A DNA stretch of 64,000 nucleotides from Thermomonospora echinospora (lineage in GTDB: Bacteria > Actinomycetota > Actinomycetes > Streptosporangiales > Streptosporangiaceae): the NCBI RefSeq assembly GCF_900108175.1, contig NZ_FNVO01000021.1, forward strand, positions 1 to 64,000, given 5' to 3'. Made by a program: the position numbers and the translations under genes. Position 1 is the first letter of the stretch. The number at the start of each line of letters is the position of its first letter. Shown here piece by piece: positions 61,201 to 64,000 of the stretch. A model generated the notes under the pieces. That model did no database searches. It had not been told where the DNA came from and worked only from the letters and a program-made list of their open reading frames with translations.

Positions 61201-61903
61201 GACGCCCGTGGCGTGCGTCGAGGCCGAGCCGGTGCAGGATCGCCGCGACGGCGGGGAAGATCAGGTCGGCGGCCGCATCGGCGGCGTCTCGGGTACCGAG
61301 CCCGTCCGGGCCGAGGTAGATCTCGCGCAGCGCCGGCAACGGAGCGCCCACGAGCCGTGGCAGCCGGTCCAGCCTGATCCGGTGCGGACCGGCCGGGAAC
61401 CGCACGGGAAGCCCGCTGGCACCGTCGAGCACCAGCGGCGGCAGCTCCTCGGGGGTCCGCGGCTCGATCAGGCCGAGCGCCTGAAGCACCGCGCCAGGCA
61501 GCGGCCTGCGCTCACGCAGGTACCGGACGACCAGCAGTTCGAGAAGGTCGCGGCCGAGGTCGGCGAAGCCGTGCGGCCTGGGCCCGGTCCAGTCGTCGAA
61601 CGCGGTGCCCAGCGCCCGGACGGCGGTGAAGCAGCGGGCGAGCGCGGGCAGCAGCGCCCGTGCGCCGTCCAGATCGTCGGGCGGCTGCGCGACCGCGGCG
61701 GCCAGTTGCCCGTGGGCCGACTCGACCGCAGCCAGCAGAGCGGTGATCCGGGAGACCGGGAAGCCGGTCAGCGCGTCCAGGTCCCAGCCGATCCCGTGGA
61801 GCAGCGTGCGGAGCCGGTCGGGGTCCTCCACCGCCGAGATGACGGGCTCCAGCAGGACGCCGAGCTCCGTCGCGAGCACTCTCCCGGCATCGTGATCGGT
61901 CAC
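58277..61903 (-). CDS. DUF6603-like protein, 1208 residues
   Basis: GTG 61903 overlaps the previous stop (GTGA). From about residue 560 to 830 it matches the DUF6603 family as I remember it: LGVNRAADVARLRAGLRNG, LFPATADRHVFGPTARLTWG, LYDSQIAGWRLSGDMALRA and SAGGFHPRFRPPPGFPALR. Long amphipathic beta-strand repeats dominate this region. The N-terminal part is helical. Known members have no assigned function. There is no signal peptide, so any large beta-sheet structure would assemble in the cytoplasm. Confidence 0.82.
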   Translation of the reverse strand: MTDHDAGRVLATELGVLLEPVISAVEDPDRLRTLLHGIGWDLDALTGFPVSRITALLAAVESAHGQLAAAVAQPPDDLDGARALLPALARCFTAVRALGTAFDDWTGPRPHGFADLGRDLLELLVVRYLRERRPLPGAVLQALGLIEPRTPEELPPLVLDGASGLPVRFPAGPHRIRLDRLPRLVGAPLPALREIYLGPDGLGTRDAADAAADLIFPAVAAILHRLGLDARHGRPVDASAGADLQRSLAHMLHVRLPLPERSTDPADLTSALSMAFALAGAQDGRLGLVVIPHTAAALSRRFGAWQADLTADLDGTGVFAVGPQKIFTDSAKGQAARIQAMLSLVRQAGGEQPVLRVGGTSGTRFEVAGPVAFTALADLSADRQEYGGEFTTGGAALIVSTGDGDGFLQKMLSGRHRLDFAFGLGWSRQRGLFLSGGAALEAEYAVGAGIGGPARLDRVTLSVRPSTDPDAQAVDLIAAASGRVRLGPVAIDVRRIGLRGRLAFPPEGGNLGPADLDLAFQPPSGIALKVDAGAVTGAGFLSFDPAAARYSGGVDLDFASFRLAAMGLLTTRLPGGRPGFSLLVVINARFPQPIPLGFGFNLAAVGGLLGVNRAADVARLRAGLRNGALTALLSPGDAVGDERRLIDDLDSLFPATADRHVFGPTARLTWGVPTVVTIDLGLALELPKPLRFIAAGRIRLLLPDERAPIADLKMDALGVLDIGEGTLAMDAVLYDSQIAGWRLSGDMALRARWTGRTDFVMSAGGFHPRFRPPPGFPALRRMTMAIGGEDVRIRLQAYLALTAATLQMGSAVEVYARAGDVTATGHFTFDALVRFDPFGFEIDVALALSVRWKDKLLLGVYAELHLTGPGRWHVLGRAEIHLLFLKIRVSFEGYFGDEPPQPALPPENAADRVRAALGQRGAWQVDEPAGRPPALTMRADLPRDLLLVSPAARVTVRQAVAPVGGVRLDRLGRARLTGDREIRIEAASLGGDSCPTVDVEDPFAPDQYFDRSDEDKLTLPSFDRLPSGVSFTATDTIDYDRSGPPGIPITYTTLVVDAPDTAAASTLSPAMSSLGSAGPGRPLPGGPRRAPDWTLGGAELAVLAKTGAAAHAETRTGGLNRFDAPGLDLSVHDTAYEVVSVHTLTPAGPRPAGGERWSRTEAADRLRRWLADHPADTGRLTIVPVHEAGTAAVSRRRLRTRREGVVSS

Positions 61904-64000
61904 TTGCGGGCCTCCCAGACCTGGCCGGGTACGGTGGAGTCGTCGGTCGGGTCCAGCGTGACCGCGTAGACCGTCTGCTGTGCGGGGACGCCCGTCGCGT
62001 CGACGGCCCAGTAGAGCCGCTGGGAGACCTGCAGCGGGATGTCGGCCGGGTCGCTGCCCGGGGCGAAGCTGATCTCGCCGAGGTTGTTGACCCCGACGAT
62101 CTGCTTGCCGGTCCTGTTGCGCGCGTTGGTGTCGACCGCCCGGCCCGCCGCCCGCTGGTACCTGAGCTGCTCTTCGGGGGGCGCGTCGGTGGGCGGTCGC
62201 TGGAGCGGCGTGATCGTGATCGGCGGTTCCGACCTGGCGCCGGGCAGGTAGTGGAGCCGGTAACGCCAGTCCTCCGGGCGATAGATCCTCAGGAGCGTCC
62301 CCCGGTCGGTGACATCCGCCCGGGCGGGCGCGGCCTCGTGCAGCGACGACTGCCACACGCTGCCCGGCTTCCCCGTGCTGAAGTCCTGGCCGTACAGCCG
62401 TTCGCTCCAGCCGGCCCAGTCCCAGGGGTTGTGTCCCAGCTCCAGCCCCAGGGTGGGGGACGGCTCGTAGCCGTCCTGATGCAGGCTGGCCGTCGACCTC
62501 CACCCCTGACCCTGGTGCTTGAAGGAGCTGGCGGTGAACTGGACGAGGTCGACCCGGCGCGGCGCGGGCAGCGAGGCCGGATCTCCGAACGGCCGATTGA
62601 TCCAGAGGGAGGCCAGGATGCCGAAGCCGTAGTGCACGTCGCCGGACAGCACGATGATCCGGTGGGACCGTTTGGCCAGCCGGCCCAGCAGCCGGTGGAA
62701 GGTCCGCGGCCGGAGCCCCGGCGCCTCCACGTCGTCCTGCCAGACGGCGTCCGCGTCCGCACGGGCCGCCTGCTGCTCCTCGATCCACGGCACGCCGAGC
62801 AGCGGCCCGCCGAGGACGACGAAGGTCACATGCGGGCCCACGCCACCCGGGATCTGCTCCTCGATCGCCGCGTCGCTGAGCACCGCGGGCGGGGCGAGCG
62901 GGCCGGCCTCGAACCCGCGCCGGGTCCGCGGATCCAGGACGATCACCTCGAAGGGACGACCCGGCCAGGTCAGCACGTAGTCATGACGCAGCGCCCGTGG
63001 GTCCCGGGGCAGCTCGGCGGCCACCGCGCGGCCGCCGGAGGGGACCGGCGGCGGACCCAGCGGCACGCCCGCCAGCCGCGCCACCTTGTCGATCGCCGTC
63101 TTGTCGGACGGGGCGGCGGCGCGTTCGACCATCGCGGCGAGCAGCAGCCCGCCGGGCTGGTCGGCGGCGAAGCGGCCCGGCACGTTGCCCCACGACTGGA
63201 AGACCGCCATCGCCGACATCGCGTTGGTGAGGACGCGTAGGGCGAGTTCACTGGGCTTGCGCGCGCCGCCGTCGCCGTACACGCGGTAGCACCACTCGCG
63301 GTTCAGGTTCCAGTCGTCGGTGACCTCGTGGTCGTCGTGCGCGGTGTAGACGATCACGTTGGCGAGCGCCCGGCGCACCCGGTCCACCGCGCCGCGCATG
63401 TGCCAGGTGGACTCCCTCTCCTCCACCGGGCCGATCCCAGGGGCGGTGGCCGGCCACAGCGTGTCCGACCAGCCGAAGAGGTACGTTGCGGCGAACTCTC
63501 CGAAGCCCAGCAGGTGGCTCTTGGCCGTGTCGGCGTTGGGAACGCCGGAGGTGAACCCGGCGTCCAGGGTCAGCTGCGCCCTGGAGCCGGGCGCCAGTTC
63601 CGCCGGCCTGCGGTTGCCGGCCGCGCCCGGCAGCCGTTCCACCCAGTCCTTGCCGAGCAGCACGTCACCCGCGTCGGTGGCCAGGGCGAGCATCACGTCG
63701 GAGACGTCGTCGGCGTAGATCTGGTCGCCGGTGAGCAGGAGCAGATGCGGTCGGATCAGCGCCCACGGGTTGCCCGAGGTGACATCCCCACGCGACCGGC
63801 CGATCAGGTGGTCGACGGTCGGCATCGCGTCGAACCCGGGGCCGTGCGTCTTGCGGCAGGATCCGTGCAGGACGCGTAGCCGTGCCAGATCGGCCGGCGG
63901 CAGGGCGAAGCTCGGCAGCTTGTCCCCGCCGTAGGCGAGGACCGCGGACCGGGCCGCCGGGTCGGAGGCGTTGGAGACCACGCCCCGGGTCGTCAGCGTC
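61900..64000 (-). CDS. PhoD-like alkaline phosphatase/phosphodiesterase, N-terminus beyond window
   Basis: About 700 residues are visible, and the frame is still open at the right edge. PhoD-type metal motifs are clear: LLLLTGDQIYADDVSDVM, VYTAHDDHEVTDDWNLNRE and IIVLSGDVHYGFGILASLW. The family hydrolyses phosphodiesters or monoesters using calcium and iron. The export signal, if any, would lie outside the window. It overlaps the DUF6603-like gene by GTGA and is the only cluster member with a predictable reaction. Confidence 0.88.
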   Translation of the reverse strand, partial: TLTTRGVVSNASDPAARSAVLAYGGDKLPSFALPPADLARLRVLHGSCRKTHGPGFDAMPTVDHLIGRSRGDVTSGNPWALIRPHLLLLTGDQIYADDVSDVMLALATDAGDVLLGKDWVERLPGAAGNRRPAELAPGSRAQLTLDAGFTSGVPNADTAKSHLLGFGEFAATYLFGWSDTLWPATAPGIGPVEERESTWHMRGAVDRVRRALANVIVYTAHDDHEVTDDWNLNREWCYRVYGDGGARKPSELALRVLTNAMSAMAVFQSWGNVPGRFAADQPGGLLLAAMVERAAAPSDKTAIDKVARLAGVPLGPPPVPSGGRAVAAELPRDPRALRHDYVLTWPGRPFEVIVLDPRTRRGFEAGPLAPPAVLSDAAIEEQIPGGVGPHVTFVVLGGPLLGVPWIEEQQAARADADAVWQDDVEAPGLRPRTFHRLLGRLAKRSHRIIVLSGDVHYGFGILASLWINRPFGDPASLPAPRRVDLVQFTASSFKHQGQGWRSTASLHQDGYEPSPTLGLELGHNPWDWAGWSERLYGQDFSTGKPGSVWQSSLHEAAPARADVTDRGTLLRIYRPEDWRYRLHYLPGARSEPPITITPLQRPPTDAPPEEQLRYQRAAGRAVDTNARNRTGKQIVGVNNLGEISFAPGSDPADIPLQVSQRLYWAVDATGVPAQQTVYAVTLDPTDDSTVPGQVWEARK

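Noticed and set aside
48434-64000. Phage tail or contractile injection system
   Set aside because: No sheath, tube, baseplate or ATPase motifs are visible in any of the five products.

Overview
The window is high-GC DNA with the codon use, GTG/TTG starts and 4-base start/stop overlaps of a filamentous actinomycete. Several families fit that group: a DUF574-type methyltransferase, an MmyB-like XRE regulator, a large ATP-binding LuxR regulator, a KdpC with an insertion, and a TgmC-like PIMT methyltransferase. A Streptosporangiales or Thermomonosporaceae host is a guess, not a measurement. Family names come from motif recognition by eye; no search was run.

Left edge (1-1150): a mobile-element graveyard. 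It holds part of an IS3-type element that has cut into an Imm21-like immunity gene, an IS30 remnant, and then an attachment-site-like module. That module has three 10-bp direct repeats, a perfect 15-bp inverted repeat, a degenerate tmRNA/tRNA 3' end terminating in CCA, and an intrinsic terminator.

1499-14469: a 12-gene rightward catabolic operon. It encodes an acetone/acetophenone-carboxylase-like enzyme (A subunit plus a B subunit fused to a gamma-like zinc domain), a LigB/LigA-type extradiol dioxygenase pair, a sugar-type ABC importer, an IclR regulator, a dienelactone hydrolase, two tandem alpha/beta hydrolases and a class II aldolase. It ends at a perfect hairpin. The likely logic is import, ATP-dependent carboxylation, ring cleavage, hydrolysis and aldol cleavage of an unknown aromatic or ketone.

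14550-26600: accessory genes mixed with decayed ones. Present are a SigJ remnant, a 41-residue Gly/Asp-rich peptide coupled to a PIMT-like methyltransferase, a Tn3 remnant, a membrane protein with a GntR regulator, a UvrA-like ATPase, a flavin/PLP-oxidase-fold protein, a deleted Ser/Thr kinase, a DUF574 methyltransferase, a divergent MFS/MarR pair and an aldo/keto reductase remnant.

26744-34646: a kdp potassium-uptake operon (two small membrane proteins including KdpF, then KdpA, B, C and D). Its response regulator kdpE is reduced to 38 codons by an internal deletion, so KdpD has no intact partner here.

35072-48124: a large LuxR-type ATPase regulator, then a three-gene unit of two exported proteins and a 1588-residue STAND-type NTPase with fourteen WD40 repeats. 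After it come a divergent XRE/MFS pair, a metallophosphoesterase and a tiny glycine-zipper membrane protein.

48434-64000 (continuing beyond the right edge): five tightly overlapping leftward genes encoding a PhoD-like phosphatase, a DUF6603-like protein (1208 residues), an FG-GAP-containing protein (1265), a 1451-residue protein and a 566-residue protein. I know no function for the last four. This cluster, the peptide/PIMT pair and the STAND operon are the best candidates for undescribed biology in the window.
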